A stretch of 64,000 nucleotides of DNA. It comes from Luteimonas terricola. Its GTDB lineage: Bacteria; Pseudomonadota; Gammaproteobacteria; Xanthomonadales; Xanthomonadaceae. Shown here piece by piece: positions 37,279 to 46,364 of this stretch. The notes under the pieces were generated by a model. It was not told the origin of the DNA and did not search any database. It was given only the letters and a program-made list of their open reading frames with translations. The stretch's first letter is position 1, and the number at the start of each line of letters is the position of its first letter. The position numbers were made by a program, and so were the translations under genes. The stretch is taken from positions 434,001-498,000 of the forward strand of contig NZ_SJRX01000001.1 in assembly GCF_004352845.1 (NCBI RefSeq). Direction: 5' to 3'.

Positions 37279-40200
37279 TCAATGCACCCCGTGGCAGACC
37301 GAGGTCGGGCCGAAGCTCTCACCGAAGATCTGGCCCTGGCGATGCTGCTGCCAGTAGAACTCGGGCGCGGGCACGGCCTGGTTGCCGATCTCGGCCATGT
37401 CGGCGGCGACGTCGAACAGCCGGCCATCGACCATCACGTAGCGGGTGTCGGCGGTGTGGCGGATGTTGTCCAGCGGATTGCCGTCCAGCACCACCAGGTC
37501 GGCGCGCTTGCCGACTTCAAGCGAACCGAGCTGCGCACCGAAGCCGATGTAGTCGGCGCCGTCGATGGTCGCCGCGCGCAGCGCTTCGAAGTTGCTGAAG
37601 CCGCCCTGGGTGAGCATCCAGATCTCCCAGTGCGTGGCCATGCCCTGCAACTGGCCATGGCCGCCCACCTGCACCTTCACTCCTGCATCGCGCAGGCCCT
37701 TGAGCGCCTTCGCCACCTCGATGTGGTGGTAGTCCCAGTCCGGCGCGACCTCGCGACGGATGCTGCGCGCATCAAGCGTCTCGCGCGGGAAGAAGCGCTT
37801 GAGCTTGGCGTCCTCCCAGACGTTGTCGCGCGCATACCACCAGTACTCGCCCGACAGGCCGCCGTAGCTGACCACGAGCGTCGGCGTGTTGCGCACGTCG
37901 GTTTCCTTCCACAGGTTCACCACGTCCGCGTACAGCGGCGCGACCGGCAGGTTGTGCTCGATGCCGGTGGCGCCGTCCAGGATCATGGTCATGTTGTGGT
38001 GGAAGGTCGAACCGCCCTCCTCCACCACCAGCATGCCCAGCTCGCGCGCGGCCTGGTTGACCTGCTGGCGCTGGTCGCGGCGCGGCTGGTTGTAGCTCTT
38101 CACCGAGAACGCCCCGTGCGCCTGCATCCGGCGCAGGTGGCTGCGGGCGTCGTCGAGCGAATCGATCTCGGCCTTGAAGCCGCCGTCGGCGCCGTACAGG
38201 ATCGTGCCGGTCGAGAACATGCGAGGGCCGACCATGCGCCCGGCCTGCAGCAGCTCGGCCTGCGAGAACACGAATTCGCTGGTCGCCGACGGGTCGTGCA
38301 GGGTGGTGACGCCGAAGGCCAGGTTGGCGTAGTAGGCCCAGTTCTGCTGCGGCACCACGCCCTGGCCGAAGTTCGCGGCGTGGGCATGCACGTCGATGAT
38401 GCCGGGCACGATGGTCTTGCCGGCGGCGTCGATCACGTTCGCGCCCGCCGGCACCTGCACCGCCCCCGCGGCGCCGATCGCGGCGATGGTGTTGCCGTCC
38501 AGCACGATGGTGCCGTTCTCGATCACCTCTTCGCCGGTCTCGGCGTTGCGCATGGTGACGATGCGGGCATTGGTGAACGCCACCACGTCGCGCGCCGCGT
38601 ACACAGGGGCCTCGAGCCCCACGGCGGTGCCGCCACCGGGTGCCGGCGCGGCAATCTCCTGCGGCGCGCCCTGCAGGAACGGGAAGGTCTGGTCGAGCCG
38701 ACGCGAGTGGTAGCGGTCGCCGACCATCCAGTGCAGCGAGCGCGAATCCGCCGCCCAGTGCAGGTAGCTGCCGACGTCGGCGCTGACCGGACGCACCGGC
38801 AGCGCCTTGGTCTTGCGGTCGAGCGTGATGCTGCGGCCGGTCTCCGGCATCGGCGCCACATAGGCGTTGAACAGCTCGGTGAACGCCACCCACTTGCCGT
38901 CCGGGCTGATCTGCACCGAGTCCACGTACTTGAGGTCGAACACCGCGCGCGGCTCTTCGCCGTGCAGGCCCACTGACATCAGCTTCTTCTCCATGCCGCC
39001 GCCGGTGAGGTAGAGCACGCGCGTGCCGTCGTGGTTGAACTGCGGCGACTGGCCGGACTCGGCCACGCGCACGGGCTCCCCTCCAGCCGCCGGCACCACG
39101 TAGATGCCGCGGTCGCCCGACCACAGGCTGCCGGTCAGGCCACCGCCGCCGCTGCGGCTGTAGACCACGTGGCGGGCGTCGGGCGAAAAGCGCGGGTGGT
39201 AGTAGAAGCCCGGCTCCTGCGTGAGCTTGCGTCCGGTGCCGGTGCCGCTTGCGCCGCGCACGTGGATCGCGCCCAGGCCAGCATCCGACCAGGTGGTGTA
39301 GAGCAGCTGGCGGCCGTCGGCGCTGAAACCCGGCTGGTACTCGTACACATCGCGGCTGCCGGTCAGGCGCGCCGGCGTGCCGCCGGGCAGCGGTTTGCGC
39401 CACAGCTGGCCAAGCGCGTGGAAGACCAGGGTGCCACCGTCGGCCGAGGTCGCCACGTCGCGGATCATGCGCGGATTGAAGCGCCCCTCGGGCAGCGACT
39501 GCGCGAACCGCAGCGGCTGCGACACCACCTGCTCCACCTGCGCGGTGAACGGGATCTTCGTCGCGGCGCCGCTGCCCATGTCCACGCGCCACAGCCCGCC
39601 CTGCGCCCAGACCACCACGGCGCGCGAATCCGGCGTCCAGTCGAAGCCGCTGTAGGGCCCGAAGATCGCCCACGCCTCCTGCTGGTCGTGGCTGAGTCCG
39701 TCCCAGACCGGACGCACCTCGCCGCTGGCCAGGTCCAGCTGGTGCAGCACGCTCGCGTCGCGCACGCGCTTGACGAAGGCCAGTGACTTGCCGTCCGGCG
39801 ACAGCTGCGGTCGCACCGCGCCACCCGGCGTGGCGACCACGGTCTCGGTCTTGCCGGTCTGCCGGTCGAAGCGCTTGATCGCGTAGATCACCCCGTGCGG
39901 GTCGCGGTTGTACTCGAAGCTCGGCCCGGGGCTGACGTCCTGCGAGAAGTAGACGTAGCGGCCGTCCGGGGAAACGGAGGGCTCGCCGAGGTCCTGCTGC
40001 TCGTTGGCCTTCTCCACCAGCTGGATGCCGGCGCTGGTGCCGCCGGCGTGGTACAGCCACAGCTCGCCGGCGCCCAGCGAGCGCGTGGAGGTGAAGTGCT
40101 TGCGGGCCACGATGTACTCGCCGTCCGGCGTCCAGGCCGGGTTGTTGATCAGGCGGAACGTCTCCTCGGTAACCTGGCGCGGGTCGCTGCCGTCGGCGGC

Positions 40201-40707
40201 GACGGTCCAGACGTTGTTGCCGCCGCTGCGGTCGGAGGTGAAGGCGATGCGGCGGCCGTCGGGCGACCAGCGCGGCTGGATGTCCCAGGCGCGGCCGCTG
40301 GTGACGCGGGTGGCGGCGCCACCGGCGACCGGCATGCGGTAGAGGTCGCCAAGCAGCGAGAACACCAGCTGGCGGCCGTCGGGCGAGACGTCCACGTCCA
40401 TCCAGGTGCCTTCGCTGGTCTCGAAGCGCACCGTCTTCGCCTGGCCCTGGGTGGACTCCACGTTCCACTTGGCGTCCTTGTCTTCGCCGTTCGCATCCTG
40501 GCGCAGGCCGCGCGCGCTCTCCAGCGGGGCTTCCGCCGGGTCGACGCCGGCGGCGTCGAGGGCGTCCTGCTCCAGTTCGACGTTGTCCGCGGGCTCGTCC
40601 TGCTGCTCCGGCATCTCGTCCGGCGGTGGCGCGGGCGGGTCCTGGGCGAGGACGGGGAAGGAGGCGAGCGCGCAGGCGAGTGCGATGGCAAGGACGTTTC
40701 GGGGCAT
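37279..40707 (-). CDS. Secreted TolB-like beta-propeller plus amidohydrolase
   Basis: 1142 residues; ATG at 40707 gives a signal peptide (RNVLAIALACALASFPVLAQ). An N-terminal acidic Pro/Glu linker, a long region of TolB/PD40 propeller blades (repeated PDGR and SPDG motifs, e.g. WSPDGRRIAFTSDRSGGNN), and from about residue 750 an amidohydrolase domain with PGIIDVHAHAAN (metal HxH), GATGIEHNLPV, and GKRADLVVLDGNPLDN. Such proteins are exported cyclic imidase or dipeptidase-like enzymes (imidazolonepropionase-type); the substrate is not known. Confidence 0.9.
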   Translation of the reverse strand: MPRNVLAIALACALASFPVLAQDPPAPPPDEMPEQQDEPADNVELEQDALDAAGVDPAEAPLESARGLRQDANGEDKDAKWNVESTQGQAKTVRFETSEGTWMDVDVSPDGRQLVFSLLGDLYRMPVAGGAATRVTSGRAWDIQPRWSPDGRRIAFTSDRSGGNNVWTVAADGSDPRQVTEETFRLINNPAWTPDGEYIVARKHFTSTRSLGAGELWLYHAGGTSAGIQLVEKANEQQDLGEPSVSPDGRYVYFSQDVSPGPSFEYNRDPHGVIYAIKRFDRQTGKTETVVATPGGAVRPQLSPDGKSLAFVKRVRDASVLHQLDLASGEVRPVWDGLSHDQQEAWAIFGPYSGFDWTPDSRAVVVWAQGGLWRVDMGSGAATKIPFTAQVEQVVSQPLRFAQSLPEGRFNPRMIRDVATSADGGTLVFHALGQLWRKPLPGGTPARLTGSRDVYEYQPGFSADGRQLLYTTWSDAGLGAIHVRGASGTGTGRKLTQEPGFYYHPRFSPDARHVVYSRSGGGGLTGSLWSGDRGIYVVPAAGGEPVRVAESGQSPQFNHDGTRVLYLTGGGMEKKLMSVGLHGEEPRAVFDLKYVDSVQISPDGKWVAFTELFNAYVAPMPETGRSITLDRKTKALPVRPVSADVGSYLHWAADSRSLHWMVGDRYHSRRLDQTFPFLQGAPQEIAAPAPGGGTAVGLEAPVYAARDVVAFTNARIVTMRNAETGEEVIENGTIVLDGNTIAAIGAAGAVQVPAGANVIDAAGKTIVPGIIDVHAHAANFGQGVVPQQNWAYYANLAFGVTTLHDPSATSEFVFSQAELLQAGRMVGPRMFSTGTILYGADGGFKAEIDSLDDARSHLRRMQAHGAFSVKSYNQPRRDQRQQVNQAARELGMLVVEEGGSTFHHNMTMILDGATGIEHNLPVAPLYADVVNLWKETDVRNTPTLVVSYGGLSGEYWWYARDNVWEDAKLKRFFPRETLDARSIRREVAPDWDYHHIEVAKALKGLRDAGVKVQVGGHGQLQGMATHWEIWMLTQGGFSNFEALRAATIDGADYIGFGAQLGSLEVGKRADLVVLDGNPLDNIRHTADTRYVMVDGRLFDVAADMAEIGNQAVPAPEFYWQQHRQGQIFGESFGPTSVCHGVH

Positions 40708-40883
40708 TCGATCGGTATCCGGGCGGGTCAATCGACCAACTTAGCGAGCCTGCGGCGCATTGGCGCGGGACAAAAGTCCCGGCTGGAACGGTCGGTTGCC
40801 GGTACCCCGTCCTCCGTTTCCACCTCGACGCCGCCGCTTGGTCTAAGGTGCCCGCTCGCCAATCCGCATTCCGGAGACCATCC

Positions 40884-41042
40884 ATGAACCTGCACCGGCG
40901 CATCCTCGCCGCGGGTATCGCCACCGCCCTGCCGTCCGCCTGTGGCGGCGCAGCGGACATGGGCGACACCACGGGCGCCTTCTCGCCGGTGGGCTTCATC
41001 GGCCCCGGCGTGCCGCTGAAACCGACCCCGGAAGGCACGTGA
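40884..41042 (+). CDS. Short lipoprotein-like peptide
   Basis: 52 residues, ATG at 40884 after CCGGAGA. A basic start (NLHRR), a weak hydrophobic run and LPSACGG that may act as a lipobox (Cys20), then a short Gly/Pro tail. Its stop overlaps the GTG of the next gene by four bases (GTGA), so the two are coupled. Not recognised as a known family; signal strength is modest. Confidence 0.5.
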   Translation: MNLHRRILAAGIATALPSACGGAADMGDTTGAFSPVGFIGPGVPLKPTPEGT

Positions 41043-41350
41043 CCGCAGCGACCGAAACGCATCTCTGCTCGTCCTGCGATGCGGTCTGCTGCCGCATGAC
41101 CGTGGTCCTGCAGGCCGGCGACAGCGTCGCCGAGCGCCTCACCGCCTGGACCGACGCCGGCCTGCATGTCATGGCCCGCGACGAGTTCGGCTGGTGCGTG
41201 GCCGTGGACCCGGCCGGCGGCGGCTGCTCGATCTATGAGTCCCGGCCCGACGTCTGCCGGCGATTCACCATGGGCGGCCCGTATTGCCAGGCCCTGCGCG
41301 AGGACTATTCCGACCGGAACGCCCGCGGAATACCGCTGCAGATGTTCTAG
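41039..41350 (+). CDS. YkgJ-family cysteine cluster protein
   Basis: 103 residues, GTG start. Cysteine cluster CSSCDAVCCRM at the N-terminus and CSIYESRPDVCRRF in the middle, plus a further Cys in PYCQALRED, the pattern of YkgJ/UPF0153-type proteins, which probably bind a metal or an iron-sulphur centre. Role unknown; members are common in Proteobacteria. Confidence 0.85.
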   Translation: MTAATETHLCSSCDAVCCRMTVVLQAGDSVAERLTAWTDAGLHVMARDEFGWCVAVDPAGGGCSIYESRPDVCRRFTMGGPYCQALREDYSDRNARGIPLQMF

Positions 41351-41431
41351 CGACGGGCGGGCCGATCAGCGGCCGACGCCCCGGATCGGCGGTTTTCGTA
41401 CAATGGGCGTTCTGATCACTACGGATGACCC

Positions 41432-41575
41432 ATGGCCAAGCCAAATTACTCGTTTGAAAAGCGCCAGCGCGAGCTGGCAAAGAAGAAGAAGCAGGACGCG
41501 AAGGACGCCAAGAAGCGCGCCGAACGCGAAGCGGCCAAGGGCAACGACGCCCCGGCGCAGGACACGCCTGCCTGA
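41432..41575 (+). CDS. Small lysine-rich protein
   Basis: 47 residues, with no obvious ribosome site but a protein-like pattern: MAKPNYSFEKRQRELAKKKK, then a Lys/Arg/Ala/Glu helix (KDAKKRAEREAAKG) and an acidic Pro-rich end. Highly charged single helix, with start motif NYSFEKRQRELA typical of a small conserved proteobacterial protein of unknown role. Kept because the frame is closed tightly by its start and stop and composition is not a shadow of another gene. Confidence 0.65.
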   Translation: MAKPNYSFEKRQRELAKKKKQDAKDAKKRAEREAAKGNDAPAQDTPA

Positions 41576-41605
41576 GCGAGGCGACATCAGCGCCCGCTGA
41601 ACCGC

Positions 41606-42505
41606 TCACTGATGCCGGACGGGCTCCAGCAGGCGCTCCAGGTCCGCATCCTTTTCCTGCCACACACCGTTCATCCACTGCTGGAAGCGGGCGCGCACGG
41701 CGCGGTCGTCCTGGTAGCGGCCTCCCATCACTTCGGTCGGGATCGGGCGCTGGCGCACCCGCACGTGCACCTCCGGAATGCGTCCGCCGATGAGGTCGAT
41801 CATCGTGGGCCGGCCCGCGGGATAGGCGATGGTGACGTCCAGGACGGCGTGCAGGGCGTCACCCATCGCATCGATCACGAAGGCCACGCCACCCGACTTG
41901 GGCTTGAGCAGGTGCCGGTACGGCGACGCCTGCCGTGCGTGCTTGTCCGGCGTGAAGCGGGTGCCCTCGACGAAGTTCATCACCGCAACGGGCAGCGCGC
42001 GGAATTTTTCGCAGGCGCGCCGCGTGGCTTCCATGTCGCGCTTGCCGAGCTCCGGGTTCTTCGCGATCTCCCTGCGCGTGTAGCGGCCCATGAAGGGGAA
42101 ATCCAGCGCCCACCAGGCCAGGCCCAGTACCGGCACCCAGAACAGCTGGCGCTTGAGGAAGAAGCGCAGCAGCGGAATGCGCCGGTTGAAGACCTTCTGC
42201 AGCACCACGATGTCGACCCAGCTCTGGTGGTTGGCAAGCACCAGGTAATGCCCGTCCACCTGCAGGCCGGCCGCGCCGTCGACGTGGAAGCGCGTCCCGG
42301 TGAGGCGGTCGATCATGGCGCTGTTGACGCCGATCCAGCTTTCCGCCATTGCCGCGAGCAGGCGGTTGATGGCCCGCCGCAGGCCGTCGAACGGCAGCAG
42401 CGCCTTGCACAACGCAACCAGCAGCAGCGGCAGCGCGTGCAGCAGCGTGTTGACGACGATCAGCAGCATGACCAGCGCGGCGCGCAGCGAGGACATCGGG
42501 GACAC
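41606..42505 (-). CDS. Membrane acyltransferase (PlsC/YihG type)
   Basis: 299 residues. Hydrophobic N-terminal helix (LRAALVMLLIVVNTLLHALPLLLV), then the glycerophosphate acyltransferase motifs: NHQSWVD (HX4D) at ~93, FVEGTRFT at ~178, and GGVAFVIDAM. Resembles E. coli YihG, a non-essential lysophosphatidic-acid acyltransferase that adjusts phospholipid acyl chains. Inner-membrane location. Confidence 0.9.
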   Translation of the reverse strand: MSPMSSLRAALVMLLIVVNTLLHALPLLLVALCKALLPFDGLRRAINRLLAAMAESWIGVNSAMIDRLTGTRFHVDGAAGLQVDGHYLVLANHQSWVDIVVLQKVFNRRIPLLRFFLKRQLFWVPVLGLAWWALDFPFMGRYTRREIAKNPELGKRDMEATRRACEKFRALPVAVMNFVEGTRFTPDKHARQASPYRHLLKPKSGGVAFVIDAMGDALHAVLDVTIAYPAGRPTMIDLIGGRIPEVHVRVRQRPIPTEVMGGRYQDDRAVRARFQQWMNGVWQEKDADLERLLEPVRHQ

Positions 42506-42641
42506 CGGCCAGACATTCGGGAGCGGGTGTCGAAGCGTAGCAAAAAGAACCTGGAAGGCGTGACTAAAGACCGGCGAACCAGGGCGTCCCGGGCGCTAGA
42601 GTGCCTGGTTTCCAGCGCCCCGGCGCGCAGAGGTGATCCCG

Positions 42642-44234
42642 ATGTTGAAGCGTTGCCTGATAGTGGTCTGCCTGGGAGCCAGCGGCCTGGTCGCGGCCGC
42701 CGAGCCCGTCGACCTGGACATGGTCAGCCGCATCCGCCAGGAGGCCTTCCACAACTCCCAGGTGATGGCGACCTTCAGCCACCTCACCGAGGACATCGGC
42801 GCGCGCCTGACCAATTCGCCGCAGATGGCCGAGGCCAACGCCTGGACGCGCGGCAGGTTCAAGGAGTGGGGCCTGGCCAACGTCCACGACGAAGCCTTCG
42901 ACGACTTCGGCCGCGGCTGGGAGTTCAGCTCGGCCACCGTCGAGATGCTGGACGGCCGCACGCAGCCACTTCATGCGCTGCCCAAGGCGTGGACGCCGGG
43001 CACCGACGGCCCGGTGGAAGGCGAGCTGGTGCAGGTGAACATCAAGAAGCTGGCCGACATCGAGACCTGGCGCGGCAAGCTGGGTGGCAAGATCCTGCTG
43101 CTGGGAGAAGCGCGTGAGTACAAGCGTGCCACCGCCTCGGACTCGCATCGCCACGACGCCACCTCGCTGGAGGGCCTGCAGGAATTCACCATTCCCAAGA
43201 GCAGCGCGAACGAACGCAGCAAGCGGGTCAAGGAATACGAGGAGCGCCTGGAACTCGCCAAGGCGGTGAACACGCTCTTCGCCGAAGAAGGCGCATTGGC
43301 GGCGATCAGCATCAGCAGCTGGGACAACGGCATCATCCGGGTGGCCGGTGGCGGCTCGCGCAAGGCCGGCGAACCGGTCGGCATCCCCGAACTGGCGATG
43401 ATCGCCGAGCACTTCAATCCGTTGGCGCGCGCGCTGGAAAACAAGCAGACGGTGAAGCTGCGGGTCAACGTGGCCGCGCGCTTCACCGACGAAACCAACC
43501 AGCCCGGCTACAACACCCTGGCCGAGATCCCGGGCAGCGGTCGCAAGGCCGCGGAAATCGTCATGCTCGGCGCACACCTGGACTCTTGGCACACGGGTAC
43601 CGGCGCGGCCGACAACGCCGCCGGCGTCGCCGTGATGATGGAAGCCATGCGCATCCTCAAAGCCGTGGGCGCCCGCCCCGACCGCACCATCCGCGTGGCC
43701 CTGTGGAGCGGTGAGGAGCAAGGCCTGATCGGTTCGCAGGACTATGTGTCACGCCACTTTGCCGCGTACCCCGAACCCGCCGAGCCGGCGCAGAAGGCTT
43801 TGCCGGGTTCGCTGCGCAACCCCACCGGCCCGCTGCAGAAGAAGCGCGACTATGACCGCTTCTCGGTGTACTTCAACATGGACAACGGCTCGGGCCGCTT
43901 CCGCGGCATCTACGCCCAGGAAAACCTGGCCGCGGTGCCGATCTTCGAAGCCTGGCTGGCGCCCTTCCACGACGTCGGCGCCACCACCGTGGCCACGCGC
44001 AACACCGGCAGCACCGACCACATCCCCTTCGACCGCGTCGGCCTGCCCGGCTTCCAGTTCATCCAGGACCGGCTGGACTACTTCACCAACGTCCACCACA
44101 GCCACCTGGACACCTGGGACCACGTCGAACCGGAGGACCTCAAGCAGGCCGCGGCGATCGTGGCCTCGTTCGCATACCACGCCGCCATGCGCGAGGAGCG
44201 CATGCCGCGCAAGCCGGTGCTCGAACGCGATTGA
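42642..44234 (+). CDS. Secreted M28 metallopeptidase
   Basis: 530 residues; ATG at 42642 with AGAGG eight bases before. A signal sequence (LKRCLIVVCLGASGLVAAA) precedes a PA-like region (~120-200, with a polar loop around HRHDATSLEG) and the M28 core with zinc ligands in LGAHLDSWHTGTGAADNAAG, ALWSGEEQGLIGS, FNMDNGSGR, and HHSHLDTWDHV. Such enzymes are Zn aminopeptidases or carboxypeptidases of the periplasm; specificity unclear. Confidence 0.92.
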   Translation: MLKRCLIVVCLGASGLVAAAEPVDLDMVSRIRQEAFHNSQVMATFSHLTEDIGARLTNSPQMAEANAWTRGRFKEWGLANVHDEAFDDFGRGWEFSSATVEMLDGRTQPLHALPKAWTPGTDGPVEGELVQVNIKKLADIETWRGKLGGKILLLGEAREYKRATASDSHRHDATSLEGLQEFTIPKSSANERSKRVKEYEERLELAKAVNTLFAEEGALAAISISSWDNGIIRVAGGGSRKAGEPVGIPELAMIAEHFNPLARALENKQTVKLRVNVAARFTDETNQPGYNTLAEIPGSGRKAAEIVMLGAHLDSWHTGTGAADNAAGVAVMMEAMRILKAVGARPDRTIRVALWSGEEQGLIGSQDYVSRHFAAYPEPAEPAQKALPGSLRNPTGPLQKKRDYDRFSVYFNMDNGSGRFRGIYAQENLAAVPIFEAWLAPFHDVGATTVATRNTGSTDHIPFDRVGLPGFQFIQDRLDYFTNVHHSHLDTWDHVEPEDLKQAAAIVASFAYHAAMREERMPRKPVLERD

Positions 44235-44255
44235 TGCGCGGGCCTGCGCGATCGC

Positions 44256-46097
44256 CTAGCGCGGCTCGCCCGCGCCCCGGCCCGGGTCGTCGCGCAGCCT
44301 GCCCAACGGCGGGATGACCAGGGTGGTGTATTCCTCGTAGTGTGCGTCGGGCAGGTCGCGCACCGCGACATTTCCGTCCGCGCGGACCACGCGGTCGCGC
44401 CCGCCGTGCTTTGCGCGGTACAGGGCCTGGTCGGCCTTGTGCAGCAGCGGCTCCAGCGTGGCGTTGTTGCCGTCGTCCTGGCAGAGCCCCGCGCTGAGGT
44501 TGAAGCCGAACGTCTGCCCGAACACGGTGATCGGCTCGAGCCGCGCGCGCAGGCGGCGCAGCAGCGCCTCGGCCTCCGCCGCATCGCCCTCGAGCAGGAT
44601 CGTGAACTCGTCGCCACCACTGCGGCCGGCGATGCCGTGGCCCTCGACGACTTCGCTGATCCAACCGCCAAGCGAGCGCAAGGCCTCGTCGCCGGCGGCA
44701 TGCCCGTAGCTGTCGTTGACCTGCTTGAACAGGTCGATGTCGGCAACGATCGCGGTGAACGGACGCCGGTCGGCGCGCGCGCGGGCGAAGGCCGCCTCGC
44801 CGCGCTTGCGGATCTGCTGGTAGTTGAGCAGGCCGGTCAGGCCGTCGCGCTCGGATTGCCGGCGGTAGCGGCGGCGCTCGTGGAAGGAATGGCGCAGCAG
44901 GATTGCCAGCAGGATGGCGGTGACCAGCAGGGCGAACATGCCCAGGCCCAGCAGCCATTGCCGGCGCTGGGTCGCGGTGACCTGCAGCGCGGCAAGCTCC
45001 TTCTCGGCTTCCAGCAGCGCGATCTGCTGTTCCTTCAGCCGGGTGTCGAATTCGACCTGCAGGTAGGCGAGCTGGCGTTCGCGGGAAATGCTTTCGGCCG
45101 CTTGCGAGGCGGTCGCGGCGAACTTGCGATGGGCGAGCGCCTCGACAAGGTCGCCACGCCGCTCGGCCAGGTCCGCCATCAACTGTTCGGTCTCGGCGAT
45201 GGCGAACTCGGCGTCCTTTTCCCGGTAATGCGCCAGGGCCTCGGTCAGCAGCACCTGCGCTTCGTCGAACCCCCGGCCGAGCGTGGTCAGGCTTTCGGCC
45301 ACCACGAGCTTCGCGCTCCACGCGCCGCCGGCGAAGCCCGCGGCCTCGAACTCGGCGATCGCCTGGCGGCCCCAGTCCAGGGCCTCCGCGTGCCTGCCCT
45401 GGGCGGCCAGCATCTTGCCGACGCCATACTTGCCGTTGGCGATGAAGACCAGGTCCCCGGCCCGGGTGCACTCCTCGATCTGGCGATACCGCCAGGTTTC
45501 CGATTCGCGGAAGTTGCGCGCGTGGTCCTCGGCCAGGGCCACGTCGGCCACGGCCTGGCATACCGCTCTCGCGTCGCCGCCCCGGGCCTCGACCAGTTCG
45601 AGGCCGCGCAGCGCCAGCTCCCGCGCCTTCGCGATCTCACCGACCAGCGTGTGCAGGTAGCTGGCGACGCCCATGAGCTTGCCCGATTCCGAGGGCGCTT
45701 CCGACAGGTGCAACAGCCCTTCGCCGAGCCACTCGAAAGCGAGCGGCCAATCCTCGACGTTGGCCGCGATGCTGATGGCCGTGGTGAAGACGCGCACGCG
45801 CAGCTGCGCCGAAAGGTCCTCCTCAAGCAGCTCGGTAAAGCCCTGCAGCGCTTCCTGCTCATGGGCCGACAGCCCGAGGTTGCGCAGGTGGACGAACTCC
45901 AGGCGCTGCCGCTGCTCCGGACTGAATCTGTCCAGCCGCGGCTTCAGGCGCTCGATCCTCGCGTCCGACTGCCGCCAGTGCGCGGTGACCGCCAGCCGCT
46001 CGATCTCCCTGACTTCCGCTTCCACCGCATCGTTGGCGAACGCCGGCAGGCCGACCAAGGCCAGCAGGAGGAACGCGATCGGGATCAGCCGGCACAT
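44256..46097 (-). CDS. Membrane diguanylate cyclase with periplasmic TPR-like sensor
   Basis: 613 residues; ATG at 46097 gives a signal peptide (LIPIAFLLLALVGLPAFAN). A ~360-residue periplasmic helical-repeat region of TPR type, a coiled coil (~365-405), one membrane helix (QRRQWLLGLGMFALLVTAILL), then a GGDEF domain with intact GGDEF at 494-498. No RxxD inhibitory site is found before it, so product feedback is probably absent. Makes c-di-GMP. No Shine-Dalgarno stretch precedes its ATG; it lies 31 bases after a small peptide gene and may depend on it for translation. Confidence 0.92.
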   Translation of the reverse strand: MCRLIPIAFLLLALVGLPAFANDAVEAEVREIERLAVTAHWRQSDARIERLKPRLDRFSPEQRQRLEFVHLRNLGLSAHEQEALQGFTELLEEDLSAQLRVRVFTTAISIAANVEDWPLAFEWLGEGLLHLSEAPSESGKLMGVASYLHTLVGEIAKARELALRGLELVEARGGDARAVCQAVADVALAEDHARNFRESETWRYRQIEECTRAGDLVFIANGKYGVGKMLAAQGRHAEALDWGRQAIAEFEAAGFAGGAWSAKLVVAESLTTLGRGFDEAQVLLTEALAHYREKDAEFAIAETEQLMADLAERRGDLVEALAHRKFAATASQAAESISRERQLAYLQVEFDTRLKEQQIALLEAEKELAALQVTATQRRQWLLGLGMFALLVTAILLAILLRHSFHERRRYRRQSERDGLTGLLNYQQIRKRGEAAFARARADRRPFTAIVADIDLFKQVNDSYGHAAGDEALRSLGGWISEVVEGHGIAGRSGGDEFTILLEGDAAEAEALLRRLRARLEPITVFGQTFGFNLSAGLCQDDGNNATLEPLLHKADQALYRAKHGGRDRVVRADGNVAVRDLPDAHYEEYTTLVIPPLGRLRDDPGRGAGEPR

Positions 46098-46128
46098 GGC
46101 GTCGGAGGGTCGGGCGCGGCAGCGAAGG

Positions 46129-46239
46129 CTAGTCGTACGCCCTGATGGTGTGGTTGGTTGCGAACTTGCCGCTGTCGTACTCCGCCGCCAGCGCGGCATC
46201 GCTGCCGAGCCTTCTCATCAAATCAAGCAGTGCCGACAT
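46129..46239 (-). CDS. 36-residue peptide gene upstream of the diguanylate cyclase
   Basis: A 36-residue frame (MSALLDLMRRLGSDAALA, then AEYDSGKFATNHTIRAYD, stop TAG) with a strong ribosome site GGGGAG seven bases from its ATG. The N-terminal half is an amphipathic helix and the rest is a short polar tail. No homolog is recognised. Being 31 bases ahead of the GGDEF gene on the same strand, it is likely a coupled leader or a partner peptide. Confidence 0.6.
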   Translation of the reverse strand: MSALLDLMRRLGSDAALAAEYDSGKFATNHTIRAYD

Positions 46240-46364
46240 CTACCGTCTCCCCTTTGACCCAGCCCGGCTTCCAATGCCGTTCGCGGGATGGCTTTGCCCC
46301 CGATCGCCGAGGCCCGGACACTAGCACAGGAGCATGACACCGGCAGCGACGCCCCTCCCCGACC

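Noticed and set aside
37772..41167. A very long minus-strand frame (1131 residues) overlapping the TolB-amidohydrolase in another frame
   Set aside because: Arg/Gly-rich shadow; the amidohydrolase frame carries the true motifs and signal.
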